This document shows positions 1 through 8,170 of a stretch of 64,000 nt of DNA, in pieces (within the stretch, counting starts at the first letter, position 1; each line of letters opens with the position of its first letter). A program made the position numbers and the translations under genes. Location of the stretch: NCBI RefSeq assembly GCF_015350975.1, contig NZ_JADKRX010000009.1:1-64000 (forward strand). Reading direction: 5' to 3'. Below the pieces are notes generated by a model. The model was not told the DNA's origin, searched no databases, and saw nothing but the letters and a program-made list of their open reading frames with translations. This DNA comes from Curtobacterium sp. VKM Ac-1395 (GTDB lineage: Bacteria; Actinomycetota; Actinomycetes; Actinomycetales; Microbacteriaceae).

Positions 1-260
1 GAGCAAGCTCGGCGACGAGGTCAATAAATTGGCATTGACAATGTGCACGCTGTTGAGTTCTCAAGGACCAGACGCACTCCCCGCTCGACCCGTGAAGGAT
101 TCCGCCAGAGAGGCATTCGTTCTTGGTTGACCACCGATGACGAACATCGGTGGTGGTTGCCTGACCGGGACCCCGTCCGGACTGCGTCTCAGGGTGTTGA
201 CCCTGTGACCGTCTCGGCCGTTCCGTTCTCCGCATCAGCGGCAACGAGTGATTACTTTAC
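1..260 (-). promoter_or_regulatory. rRNA operon leader (16S gene beyond left edge)
   Basis: Read on the minus strand, positions 66-45 contain CTTGAGAACTCAACAGCGTG, the box A-like motif I know from the leaders of actinobacterial rRNA operons just upstream of 16S rRNA. It is followed by a GTCAAT...ATTGAC inverted repeat (about 20-40) of the kind that forms the 16S processing stem. Upstream of it the transcript would carry a 10-bp hairpin (130-139 with 145-154) and a 6-bp hairpin (190-195 with 200-205). No coding sequence is credible here. The inference is that a 16S-23S-5S operon lies immediately left of position 1, transcribed leftward. The 16S gene itself is not visible. Confidence 0.7.
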
Positions 261-283
261 ACACGGCCCCAGGGCCCCGCCAA
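254..283 (-). promoter_or_regulatory. candidate rRNA operon promoter
   Basis: On the minus strand there is a -35-like TTGGCG (283-278), an 18-bp spacer and a -10-like TAAAGT (259-254), which would start transcription near 245, ahead of the box A-containing leader. This AT-rich patch stands out in otherwise GC-rich DNA. Other promoters may exist in the leader, since rRNA operons often have several. Confidence 0.5.
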
Positions 284-391
284 CCGTCCTCGCACCCGGG
301 CGTGTCGCGCCCAGGTGAACGGCAGGAGGACCCAGCGACACCAGCGGAGATCCGGGGGTTGAACAGCACGCGCGGGCCCGGGGACGACCGA

Positions 392-419
392 AGGCACGGT
401 GCCGATGAGCACCGTGCCT
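392..419 (-). terminator. hairpin terminator after rlmN
   Basis: A perfect 11-bp stem (392-402 with 409-419) and 6-nt loop lies about 40 nt past the rlmN stop. There is no real T tract, as is common in high-GC actinobacteria. It would separate rlmN from the downstream rRNA promoter. The remaining bases between 284 and 459 show nothing else. Confidence 0.5.
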
Positions 420-459
420 CCTGAGACGAAGGACGAGGGCGAACCTCGACTCCTGCCAG

Positions 460-1704
460 CTACTCCGCCGCAGCCAACTGCCCGCAGGCGCCGTCGATCT
501 CCTTGCCGCGGGTGTCGCGGAGGGTGGTCGGGATGCCGGCGGCGTTGAGTCGGCGGACGAACTCGTCCTGCACGTGGACCTCGGACGACGTCCACACGGA
601 CCCGGGGGTCGGGTTGAGCGGGATGGGGTTGACGTGCACCCAGCCCTTGCCGCGCTTGTTGAGCTTCTCCGCCAGCAGGTCGGCGCGCCAGGCGTGGTCG
701 TTCATGTCCTTGATGAGCGCGTACTCGATCGACACCCGCCGACCGGTCTTGACGTAGTAGTTGTGGGCGGCGTCGATCGCCTCGTCGGCCTTCCACTTCG
801 AGTTCACCGGGATGAGCTCGTCACGGAGTTCGTCGTCGGGCGCGTGCAGTGACAGCGCGAAGGTGAGCGGGATGCCCTCGTCCGCGAGCTTCAGCATCGC
901 GGGCACCAGCCCGACGGTCGACACCGTGATGCCTCGGGCGCTCATCCCGAGCCCGCTCGGTTGCGGCGCCACCATCAGGCGGACGGCGTCCATCACCCGC
1001 TTGTAGTTCGCGAGCGGCTCCCCCATGCCCATGAACACGATGTTCGTCACGCGCTCGGCGTCGACGCGGTCCTGCCCGCCCTTGCGCGGGTCACCACCGA
1101 GCTCCCCGGCGGCGATGGCCGCGTTGGCCCGGACGATCTGCTCGATGATCTCCGCCGTGGACATGTTCCGCGTCAGCCCGGCCTGTCCCGTGGCGCAGAA
1201 CGGGCAGTTCATGCCGCACCCGGCCTGGGACGACACGCACAGGGTGATCCGGCCGGGGTAGCGCATCAGCACCGACTCGACCAGGGCACCGTCGTGCAGC
1301 TTCCAGAGGAACTTGATCGTGTCGCCCTTGTCCGTCGCCAGCCGCCGGGTCTCGGTGAGCAGCGGCGGCAGCATGCCCTGCACGAGCTGCTCGCGCTGGG
1401 CCGCCGGCAGGTCGGTCATCTTCGCCGGGTCGGACGTGTAGTGCGTGAAGTAGTGGGTCGCGAGCTGCTTGGCCCGGAACTTCGGCAGACCGAGCGCGAC
1501 CACGGCGGCCTCGCGCTCCTCGGTCGTCATGTCGGCGAGGTGCACCGGCGGCTTGCCGCGCTTCGGCGACGCGAACTGCAGGAGGGGCCGGCCGTCGCCG
1601 TCGGTCGCCTGCTGCCAGCCCTCGGTGCGAGGGCGCACCTGCGGTCGGGCAGAGCGTGCTGCTGCGCTCTGCTCCTCGAACGGGGTGCGGATCTCGGTGG
1701 CCAT
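460..1704 (-). CDS. rlmN: 23S rRNA (adenine(2503)-C(2))-methyltransferase RlmN
   Basis: A radical-SAM enzyme that methylates C2 of A2503 in 23S rRNA (and A37 of some tRNAs), in the cytoplasm. The protein is 414 aa, slightly longer than usual because of a disordered N-terminus of about 40 residues. The [4Fe-4S]/SAM motif CxxxCxxC is seen as CGMNCPFC (Cys163, 167, 170), followed by FMGMGEP and, near the end, the mechanistic Cys407 in DGACGQL. An ATG at 1704 is preferred to the adjoining GTG at 1707. It stands alone, just upstream of the rRNA operon whose product it modifies. Its family is clear; no oddities. Confidence 0.96.
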   Translation of the reverse strand: MATEIRTPFEEQSAAARSARPQVRPRTEGWQQATDGDGRPLLQFASPKRGKPPVHLADMTTEEREAAVVALGLPKFRAKQLATHYFTHYTSDPAKMTDLPAAQREQLVQGMLPPLLTETRRLATDKGDTIKFLWKLHDGALVESVLMRYPGRITLCVSSQAGCGMNCPFCATGQAGLTRNMSTAEIIEQIVRANAAIAAGELGGDPRKGGQDRVDAERVTNIVFMGMGEPLANYKRVMDAVRLMVAPQPSGLGMSARGITVSTVGLVPAMLKLADEGIPLTFALSLHAPDDELRDELIPVNSKWKADEAIDAAHNYYVKTGRRVSIEYALIKDMNDHAWRADLLAEKLNKRGKGWVHVNPIPLNPTPGSVWTSSEVHVQDEFVRRLNAAGIPTTLRDTRGKEIDGACGQLAAAE

Positions 1705-1804
1705 CACTCCAGCTTACGGGAGGCTCGGCCCCACTCGGCAGCGCCGCCGTCGGCCCGGTGGACCCTCGGGTCCAGGGCACGCCGGGTGCGTCCGACGCGG
1801 GGCG

Positions 1805-2770
1805 TCAGGAACCGGCGGGCAGGAGCCGGGCGAAGTGGTGGGCGGCCGAGTACATCGGGACGATGTCCACGACCTCACCGGGGTGCGGGGCCTGCAGCAC
1901 GAGGCCGTCGCCGAGGTACAGCCCGACGTGGTCCTCGTTGTCGTAGACCACCATGTCGCCCGGCTTCGCCTCGGACTCGGGGACGGTCGTCGCGACGGCG
2001 TCCTGCGTGGGGACGTAGTGCGCGAGCTGGATGCCGACGGCCTGGTACGCCACCATCGTCAGCCCGGAGCAGTCGATGCCGGCGTGGCTCGCACCGCCCT
2101 CGACGTACGGGTCCCCCATGTAGGCCAGCGCCGTCTGCAGCACCGTGGCACGGTCGCCACCGGGCGACAGCGCTGCCGACAGGGCTGCCTGCGCCTGGGC
2201 GGTGGTGACGCCGAAGCGGAGCACGAGGGTGGGGTAGGACACGACCGACGTCGTGGTCATGCCGTCCGAGGAGATGATCGGGACCTCGACGTCGTGGGCG
2301 ACCGTGAAGGTCTGCAGCTGCTCGGACGTCGTCGTCGCGTGGACCGGTGCGGGCTCGGGCGTCGCGGCGTTCGCCGGGATCGAGAGCGACAGGGTCGAGG
2401 TGATCGCCAGGGCCGGAGCGAGCAGGAGCGCGGCGCGGCGGGCGTTGGCGGCACGGCGGACGTGCCGCGGGTCGACGGCACGCTCGGCACGGAGTCCGGC
2501 CGTCCGGGAGGCCACGACGGCAGGCGGTGCGGCGACGAGCGGCCGTGCCAGGCGTGTCGGAGCGGGGGCACCCACGCGGGTCGGAGCGGGGGCGACCACG
2601 CGGGCCGGCTGCTCGTGCTCGACGACGCCGGCCCGGGTGGAGGCAGTGCCGGCGGCAGAGCGACGGCCGCGGCGCGCGGGGCCGGTGGTGGGGCTCGAGC
2701 TGGAGGTGGAGCTGGGGACGGGAGCGGGTCGACGGCCGTCGTCACCTGCTGGCAGTGCGTGGCGTCCCAT
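1805..2770 (-). CDS. secreted/membrane-anchored NlpC/P60 peptidoglycan endopeptidase
   Basis: A predicted cell-wall hydrolase cleaving peptide stems of peptidoglycan. At 321 aa, it has a Pro/Ala/Arg-rich cytoplasmic region (about 1-105), one hydrophobic segment (about 110-132) ending in an Ala-rich possible signal-peptidase site, a linker, and a C-terminal NlpC/P60 domain. The catalytic Cys is in GIDCSGLT (Cys234), His in EDHVGLYLG (His281), with a third His at about 296. An AAGGA ribosome site precedes the ATG. The long positively charged N-terminus before the membrane segment is unusual for a signal peptide, so the protein may stay anchored as type II. Separate transcription unit. The 175 bp upstream show no motif I recognise. 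Confidence 0.88.
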   Translation of the reverse strand: MGRHALPAGDDGRRPAPVPSSTSSSSPTTGPARRGRRSAAGTASTRAGVVEHEQPARVVAPAPTRVGAPAPTRLARPLVAAPPAVVASRTAGLRAERAVDPRHVRRAANARRAALLLAPALAITSTLSLSIPANAATPEPAPVHATTTSEQLQTFTVAHDVEVPIISSDGMTTTSVVSYPTLVLRFGVTTAQAQAALSAALSPGGDRATVLQTALAYMGDPYVEGGASHAGIDCSGLTMVAYQAVGIQLAHYVPTQDAVATTVPESEAKPGDMVVYDNEDHVGLYLGDGLVLQAPHPGEVVDIVPMYSAAHHFARLLPAGS

Positions 2771-2945
2771 GGTTCCTTCCGGGTCAGAACCGCCCGTCTG
2801 GTGCGGCGACTCGGGAAGATAACGTATTGGTCACGAACCTGATCCCGGCTGGGGAACGGCGGGGAGTTCCTGCGGCCCGTCACAGACTCACCGCGGTCTG
2901 GAGGTGTCCTGCCAGGCCGGGGTGAGCCTCCTGTCCGTGGTCGGA

Positions 2946-3854
2946 TCAGGCCGGGACGAGCGCGAAGTGGGTGCGGGCGACGGCTGCGTCCTCGGCCGGC
3001 GGTCGCCCGTAGGCGGCGCGGTAGTCCCGCGAGAAGTGCGACGCGCTGCGGTACCCGACGGCGGACGCGGCCTGCGCCGCGGTGTCGCCGTGGACGACCA
3101 TCCGGCGCTTGGCCTCCCCCAGGCGGAGCCGCTTGAGGTACTGCATCGGCGACATCCCCGTCGCGCTCCGGAAGCGGGCGTAGAGCGTGGACTCGCTCGT
3201 GCGGACGGCGTCGGCGAGCGTCGTCATCGACCACGGCTCGGCGGTGCGCTCGGTGAGCAGGCGGGTGGCGGCGGCGACGACCGCGGCCTCGCCGGTGCCG
3301 ATCGCGGCCAGGATCCGCGGTGCCTGGTCGGTCTGCAGGAGGCGGAGCACGACCTCCCGGCTGACGAGCGGTGCGAGCACGGGGACGTCCTCGGGGGTGT
3401 CCATCAGCGCGACGAGCCGGGCGAAGGCGTCGGCCAGTGCGGGCGTCCACGTGCCGAGCCGGCCGGGCTCGGCGTCGGACGGGGTCGGGCGGGCCATCGC
3501 ACCGGCGACGTCGGCCACCACGGACGCGTCGAGCTGCCAGACGGCCGACACGAAGCCGACCTCCGGCTCGGTCTCGACGACCCCGGCGATGACGGGCAGG
3601 TCGACGGGCGTGATGATGAAGTGCTCGCGGCCCCAGACCTGGTCATCGTCACCGACGATCGAGCGCTTGCGACCGGCCAGCACCACCGAGAGCGACGGTG
3701 TGTACCGCTGGTAGCCGAGCGGGGTGGTGTCGTACACGCGGGACACCGTGAGCCCGAGCTCCGGCACGGTGCGGCGGTCCTCGACACGGCGGAGCGCGGT
3801 CGCGAGCGCGCGGTCGAGGTGGTCGCTGGTGCCGTCGTCCATGTGCCCATCCAA
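2946..3854 (-). CDS. AraC-family transcriptional regulator
   Basis: A 302-aa DNA-binding regulator: an N-terminal cupin-like AraC_N-type domain (about 20-180) expected to bind a small molecule, and two helix-turn-helix motifs of the AraC/XylS family (about 205-300; the signature runs through GYRSASHFSRDYRAAYGRPP). It is divergent from the SDR gene at 3965, the usual layout for an AraC regulator and its target. A second in-frame ATG at 3842 could be the true start. The effector is unknown. Confidence 0.88.
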   Translation of the reverse strand: MDGHMDDGTSDHLDRALATALRRVEDRRTVPELGLTVSRVYDTTPLGYQRYTPSLSVVLAGRKRSIVGDDDQVWGREHFIITPVDLPVIAGVVETEPEVGFVSAVWQLDASVVADVAGAMARPTPSDAEPGRLGTWTPALADAFARLVALMDTPEDVPVLAPLVSREVVLRLLQTDQAPRILAAIGTGEAAVVAAATRLLTERTAEPWSMTTLADAVRTSESTLYARFRSATGMSPMQYLKRLRLGEAKRRMVVHGDTAAQAASAVGYRSASHFSRDYRAAYGRPPAEDAAVARTHFALVPA

Positions 3855-3898
3855 CCCCGCCCGGCCGTGGGCGGCGGCACCACTGCCGGGGTCGTGCG

Positions 3899-3931
3899 GG
3901 ATCGGGCAAGGACCTCGCGGATCCGGGCAAG
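3899..3931. promoter_or_regulatory. direct repeat, candidate AraC-type operator
   Basis: GGATCGGGCAAG (3899-3910) recurs as GGATCCGGGCAAG (3919-3931), about 20 bp apart or two helical turns, in the intergenic region between the AraC regulator and the divergent SDR. Direct repeats with this spacing are typical AraC-family sites. Assignment to this regulator is by position only. Confidence 0.4.
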
Positions 3932-3964
3932 CCGACGAGCCGGTGCCGCCAGGAGGCTGGATGC

Positions 3965-4762
3965 ATGCAGACGAACGAAGCAGTCCTCGAGTCCCTCCCC
4001 CGTGACGACCGGCTCGCCGGCCGCACCGCCCTGGTGACCGGCGCGACCAGCGGCATCGGCGAGGCGATCGCCCGTGTCCTCGCGGCCTCCGGTGCCCGGG
4101 TCGCCGTGTCCGGCCGCAGTGCCGAGCGGGCCCAGCGGGTGGTGGACGCCATCACCGCCCAGGGCGGCGACGCGGTCGTCGTCCGCGCCGACCTGTCCGA
4201 CGAGCCCGACACCGTGCGCGACCTCGCCACCCGGGCCACCGAGGCGCTCGGTGGACGGGTCGACGTGCTGGTGAACAACGCCGGCGTCTACCCCGGCGGC
4301 CCCACCGCGGCCCTGTCCGACGCGGCGATGCAGGAGCTCTGGGCGACGAACGTGCGCGCGCCACACGTGCTGGTCGGCGAACTCGCCCCGGCGATGGCGG
4401 CGCGGGGCTCCGGCGTCGTGGTGAACGTCGGGTCGTGGATGGCCCGCGTCGGGGTGCCGTTCATGGCGCTCTACCCGGCGACGAAGGCCGCCGTCGAGCA
4501 GCTGACCCGGGCGTGGGCGGCCGAGTTCGGGCCGAGCGGGGTGCGGGTGAGCACGGTGGCGCCGGGCGCGACGGCGACGCCGGGGAACGCGGACTCGGCG
4601 GACGCGCTGGCGGCGATGACGGCGGGGACCCCGGCCGGGGTGCCCGTGCGACCCGTCGACATCGCGTTCGCGGTGCGGTGGCTCGCCTCGGACGAGGCCG
4701 TGTTCGTGCACGGCGGCACCATCGACGTGGACGGCGGAGTTGCGTCGACCCGGATGGGCTGA
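3965..4762 (+). CDS. SDR-family oxidoreductase
   Basis: A classical short-chain dehydrogenase/reductase, 265 aa, NAD(P)-dependent and cytoplasmic. It has the cofactor motif TGATSGIG (residues 25-32), NNAG, and the catalytic set Ser157, Tyr170 and Lys174 (YPATK). A strong AGGAGG site eight bases before the ATG at 3965 fixes the start over the out-of-frame ATG at 3961. It is the likely target of the divergent AraC regulator. Such AraC-SDR pairs are common in actinobacteria, and no substrate can be named from sequence. Confidence 0.88.
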   Translation: MQTNEAVLESLPRDDRLAGRTALVTGATSGIGEAIARVLAASGARVAVSGRSAERAQRVVDAITAQGGDAVVVRADLSDEPDTVRDLATRATEALGGRVDVLVNNAGVYPGGPTAALSDAAMQELWATNVRAPHVLVGELAPAMAARGSGVVVNVGSWMARVGVPFMALYPATKAAVEQLTRAWAAEFGPSGVRVSTVAPGATATPGNADSADALAAMTAGTPAGVPVRPVDIAFAVRWLASDEAVFVHGGTIDVDGGVASTRMG

Positions 4763-4764
4763 CC

Positions 4765-4800
4765 GGCGCCGACCAGGACCGATCGGCGCTGGTCGGTGCC
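4765..4800. terminator. bidirectional terminator between convergent SDR genes
   Basis: A 12-bp stem with one G-U pair (4765-4776 with 4789-4800) and a 12-nt loop fills the 60-bp gap between the stops of the plus-strand and minus-strand SDR genes. Confidence 0.5.
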
Positions 4801-4822
4801 GACCGGACCTGACCGACGCGGG

Positions 4823-5581
4823 CTAGAGGCTCGTCATGCCGCCGTCGACGCGGAACTCGGCCCCGGTCGCGAAGGACGACTCGTCGCTGGCCAGGTAGAC
4901 CATGATCCCGGTCACGTCGTCGGGCGTGCCCGCGCGGCCGAGCGGCGTGCGCGCGACGATGGCCGCTCGCGCTTCCGGGTCCGTCGCGATCGTCGTCACC
5001 AGGCCGGTCTCGGTGTAGCCGGGCACCACCGTGTTGACCCGGATGCCGTCGCGGGCGTACGCCATCGCGGTCGAGCGGACGAGCGCGTGGATGCCGCCCT
5101 TCGTCGACGAGTACGCGGCGAACGTCGAGCCCTCGCCGTTCAGGCCCGTCGGGCTGCCCGTGCAGACGATCGACCCGCCGCCGCGGGGCCGCATCGCCCG
5201 CACGGCGTGCTTGAGCGTGAGGAACGTGCCGGTCAGGTTGACCGCGAGCGTCCGCTCCCAGGCCTCGAGCGGCACGTCGGCCACGGCGGCGTCCTGGCCG
5301 AAGAGCTGCACGCCGGCGTTGGCGACCACGACGTCCGGCACGAGGCCGTCGTCCGCGAGCGACGCGAACCCGTCGGCGACCGAGGGCTCGGACGCGATGT
5401 CCATCGTCAGCGGGACCGCGAGGGCACCGGCTGCGTCGGCCGCCGTCGTCGCCGCGGCGGTGTCACGGTCGGCGTAGACCACGCGGGCCCCCTCGGCCAC
5501 GAACCGGTCGGCGATCGCCCGCCCGATCCCCGATCCCGCGCCCGTCACGAGCGCCACCTTGCCGTCGAGTCGCCCGGTCAT
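4823..5581 (-). CDS. SDR-family dehydrogenase, candidate apiose dehydrogenase
   Basis: A 252-aa classical SDR: TGAGSGIG (13-20), NAG, and Tyr/Lys of YSSTK near 157/161. It ends in the VDGG motif common to sugar and polyol dehydrogenases of this family. It is divergent from apnL and shares with it an intergenic region containing a GTCAACCGGTTG palindrome, so it is probably part of the D-apionate regulon. No Gfo/Idh-type ApsD (the known D-apiose dehydrogenase) is visible within this cluster. The inference is that this SDR makes the lactone substrate of ApnL, or another C4/C5 polyol oxidation product. The SDR assignment is firm; the substrate is a guess. Confidence 0.85.
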   Translation of the reverse strand: MTGRLDGKVALVTGAGSGIGRAIADRFVAEGARVVYADRDTAAATTAADAAGALAVPLTMDIASEPSVADGFASLADDGLVPDVVVANAGVQLFGQDAAVADVPLEAWERTLAVNLTGTFLTLKHAVRAMRPRGGGSIVCTGSPTGLNGEGSTFAAYSSTKGGIHALVRSTAMAYARDGIRVNTVVPGYTETGLVTTIATDPEARAAIVARTPLGRAGTPDDVTGIMVYLASDESSFATGAEFRVDGGMTSL

Positions 5582-5651
5582 CGCATCTGCCCCGTCCCGC
5601 GGGGCGCCGTCGCCCCGTCCGTCTGCTCAGCGTACCGACCGGAGCGGAATG

Positions 5652-5665
5652 GTCAACCGGTTGTC
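5652..5665. promoter_or_regulatory. candidate FadR-type operator upstream of apnL
   Basis: GTCAACCGGTTGTC, a near-perfect palindrome (one mismatched pair), lies between the divergent SDR (start 5581) and apnL (GTG 5671). It matches the perfect palindrome GTCAACCGGTTGAC at 13525-13538 beside the regulator gene in 13 of 14 positions. GGACACGGTTGACT at 5687-5700 may be a second half site. Confidence 0.65.
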
Positions 5666-5670
5666 CAGCA

Positions 5671-7266
5671 GTGGCGGTGGCGGGCTGGACACGGTTGACT
5701 GACGCCGTGATCGATGACGACGCACGAGCGGAAGCCTGGCCGGACGCCACCCCCGAGGAGTCCGTCACGGTCGGCCCGTGGCGGCTCCGGCTGCGCGGGA
5801 CCGAGGTCGCGGACCTCACCCACGACGGCACGCCGGTGCTGCGGGCCGTGCGGTTCGTCACGCGGGACCACGACTGGCGGACCGCCGAGGACACCCTGGT
5901 CAGCCGGACCGTGGACCGGACGAGCACGGGCGTGGACGTCCGGATCGCCGCGCGGAGCGGGTTCGACGGGGACGACGTGCTCGAGTACACCCTCGCGGTC
6001 CGCATCGAGGGCGACGTCCTGCGGGTGGACGGGTCCGCGACGACGCTCCGTGCGTTCCGCCGCAACCGCGTCGGTCTCGTCGCGCTGCACCCCGCCGGAC
6101 TCGCCGGGGTGCCCCTGGTCGTCGAGCACCCCGACGGCCGGCCGTCGATCACGTCGTACCCGCTCTGGATCGCCCCGCACCAGCCCGCCGTCGACGTGGT
6201 CGGGTACCGCTGGACCGCCGGCTCGATCGCGGTCGCGATGACGATGACCGGGGACGTCTTCGAGATGGAGGACCAGCGGAACTGGTCCGACGCGTCGTTC
6301 AAGACCTACTCGACGCCGCTCGCGGAGCCGTTCCCGGTCGCGCTCGAGCCCGGCGCCACGGTCCGGCAGGCGTTCACCCTGCGCTGCGCGCACGTCGAGA
6401 CGGGAGGCTCGGTGACGGTCCTCTCGGACGTCCCGCCGGTCGAGGACCCGGCGGAGGACCTCACGGCCGCCCCTGCCCCGGTGCTCCAGTTGCTCGCGTC
6501 CTCGGCCCCGGCGGCCCTGCGCCCGCCGGACGACGCGCTGCGACCGGGCGTGCCGGTCCTCGTCGAGCCGGTCGTCGGGGCGCCGAACGCGGCCGCCGTG
6601 CTCGCGTCCGCCCGCCGGGACGCGGTCCACGCCCCGCTCGACGTCCGCTTCGTGACCGACGACCCGGTCGCGCTGCGCGCCGCGATCGACGACGTGCTGA
6701 GCAGCGGCGCGGTCGTGCGCGTCGGGGCGTTCGACCCGCGCACCCACGTGACGACGCCGGCACTGCAGCAGGCGCTGCGGGAAGCCGCTCGGGCGGACGG
6801 TGGCCTCGAGGTCGTCGCCGGCACCCGCGCGCACTTCACCGAGCTGAACCGGGCGGTCGCGCTCTTCCGGGACTGGGACGGGCCCCTGACCTTCAGCGTG
6901 ACGCCGCAGATGCACGACCGGTCCCGTGCCCAGGTGACCGAGGCGGTGCGGATGCTGCGCTGGGTGGCGATGAGTGCCTCCAGGCTGGCTGCCGGCCGAT
7001 CGCTCCACGTCGGGCCGGTGACCCTGCGTCCGCGGTTCAACGCGGTCGCGACCTCGGCGCCGGTCCCGATGCCGCGCGCCGACGTCGAGGACGGCCACGG
7101 GCCGCAGTTCGTGCCGGACGCGACGGACCCGGAGCAGCACTCCCCCGCGGCGGACGCGTGGTTCCGCCGGGCCGTGCACGCACTGCGGGCCCCGGGCCTC
7201 GTGAGCATCACGCTCGACGAGGCCTGGGGCCCGCGGGGGTCGACCGGGCGGTCGCTCAGCGCTTGA
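5671..7266 (+). CDS. apnL: D-apionate lactonase
   Basis: Predicted to hydrolyse D-apionolactone to D-apionate in the D-apiose pathway. The 531-aa length is close to the family's. Landmarks that I recognise from ApnL proteins are LRAVRFVTRDHDW near the start, VLHP-type VALHPAGLAG, the strongly conserved EMEDQRNWSDASFKTY, and FTELNR in the second half. The N-terminal half looks beta-rich, the C-terminal half like a TIM-barrel remnant. Position beside apnO and oiaC-like genes supports the call. It converges on apnO with an 11-bp overlap of the 3' ends. The start is uncertain: GTG 5671 or GTG 5707, neither with a clear ribosome site and both very near the operator, so a leaderless transcript is possible. 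Confidence 0.82.
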   Translation: MAVAGWTRLTDAVIDDDARAEAWPDATPEESVTVGPWRLRLRGTEVADLTHDGTPVLRAVRFVTRDHDWRTAEDTLVSRTVDRTSTGVDVRIAARSGFDGDDVLEYTLAVRIEGDVLRVDGSATTLRAFRRNRVGLVALHPAGLAGVPLVVEHPDGRPSITSYPLWIAPHQPAVDVVGYRWTAGSIAVAMTMTGDVFEMEDQRNWSDASFKTYSTPLAEPFPVALEPGATVRQAFTLRCAHVETGGSVTVLSDVPPVEDPAEDLTAAPAPVLQLLASSAPAALRPPDDALRPGVPVLVEPVVGAPNAAAVLASARRDAVHAPLDVRFVTDDPVALRAAIDDVLSSGAVVRVGAFDPRTHVTTPALQQALREAARADGGLEVVAGTRAHFTELNRAVALFRDWDGPLTFSVTPQMHDRSRAQVTEAVRMLRWVAMSASRLAAGRSLHVGPVTLRPRFNAVATSAPVPMPRADVEDGHGPQFVPDATDPEQHSPAADAWFRRAVHALRAPGLVSITLDEAWGPRGSTGRSLSA

Positions 7267-8170
7267 CCGCGTCGATCTTCAGCATCTTGGCGATGACGCT
7301 GTCGAGCTCGCTGTCGTCGAAGACCTGCTTCCAGTCCTCCTTGATGAGCTTCTCGCGGCCGTAGCCCATCGCGATGTGGCAGGCGTCCGAGAACGGGTTC
7401 GAGCCGCGGAGACCGTTCGTCAGCGCGATCCAGGTGTGACCGTAGAGCATCGCGCGGGCGGCCTCGCGGGGCACGCCGACGCCGTTCACGGTCTCCTCGA
7501 GCGCGTCGTGGAGGAAGTCGCCGATCATGCAGGCGATGGTCTCGACGAGGGTCGGCTCGAGCACGGCGAGCTGCTTGACGGTGACCCAGTGCACCTGGAT
7601 GACGGGGGCGTACATCGTCGTGATGACGGCCTCGGCGATCGCCTTGGCACGGTCGCCCTCGTCACCGAGCGACTCGGAGGCGTCGAAGGCCGCGATGACC
7701 TCCTGCGGGGCGGCGATGCCACCGAAGGTGTCGTCCCACTCCTCCTTGCTGGTCCGCTCGAGGAACACGGACGGGTGGCACGGGTGCGCCACGGCGTAGT
7801 GGATGTCCTCGCGCTTGGCGAGGAGGCCCGCGTAGGCCGCGGCGGGGTCGAGCGTCAGGATCGTGGCGCCGGAACGCATCTCGGGGACGAGCTGCTCCGA
7901 GACGGTGCCGAGGAGGACGTCCGGCACGGCGAGGATGACGACGTCGGCGACCTTGGCGGCCTCGATGCTGTCGGTCAGCTCGCGGCCGAGGTCCTTGATG
8001 CGCTCCTGGCCGGCGGGCGAGGCCTCGCTGTAGCGCGTCGTGTACTCGCTCTTGGCGAAGTTGTTCGAGACGCGGGTGCCCATCTTGCCGCCGGCGCCGA
8101 TCACGGCGACGGTGACGTCGGCGGTGCCCGAGCCGGCTGCGGTGGTGTGGCTGATGGCGGTGTCGGTCAT
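7256..8170 (-). CDS. apnO: D-apionate oxidoisomerase
   Basis: Predicted to convert D-apionate to 3-oxo-isoapionate by NAD-linked oxidation coupled to isomerisation. The 304-aa protein opens with a Rossmann fold, GAGGKMG at residues 25-31, and continues as a helical domain like that of the phosphogluconate-dehydrogenase-like family in which ApnO was assigned (AHPCHPSVF and a helix-rich C-terminus). It overlaps the upstream oiaC-like gene by ATGA and is the last gene of the six-gene operon starting at the MFS transporter. Confidence 0.85.
   Translation of the reverse strand: MTDTAISHTTAAGSGTADVTVAVIGAGGKMGTRVSNNFAKSEYTTRYSEASPAGQERIKDLGRELTDSIEAAKVADVVILAVPDVLLGTVSEQLVPEMRSGATILTLDPAAAYAGLLAKREDIHYAVAHPCHPSVFLERTSKEEWDDTFGGIAAPQEVIAAFDASESLGDEGDRAKAIAEAVITTMYAPVIQVHWVTVKQLAVLEPTLVETIACMIGDFLHDALEETVNGVGVPREAARAMLYGHTWIALTNGLRGSNPFSDACHIAMGYGREKLIKEDWKQVFDDSELDSVIAKMLKIDAVKR

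Noticed and set aside
43-318. Small open frame at the left edge
   Set aside because: Lies in the rRNA promoter/leader, low coding character, no ribosome site.
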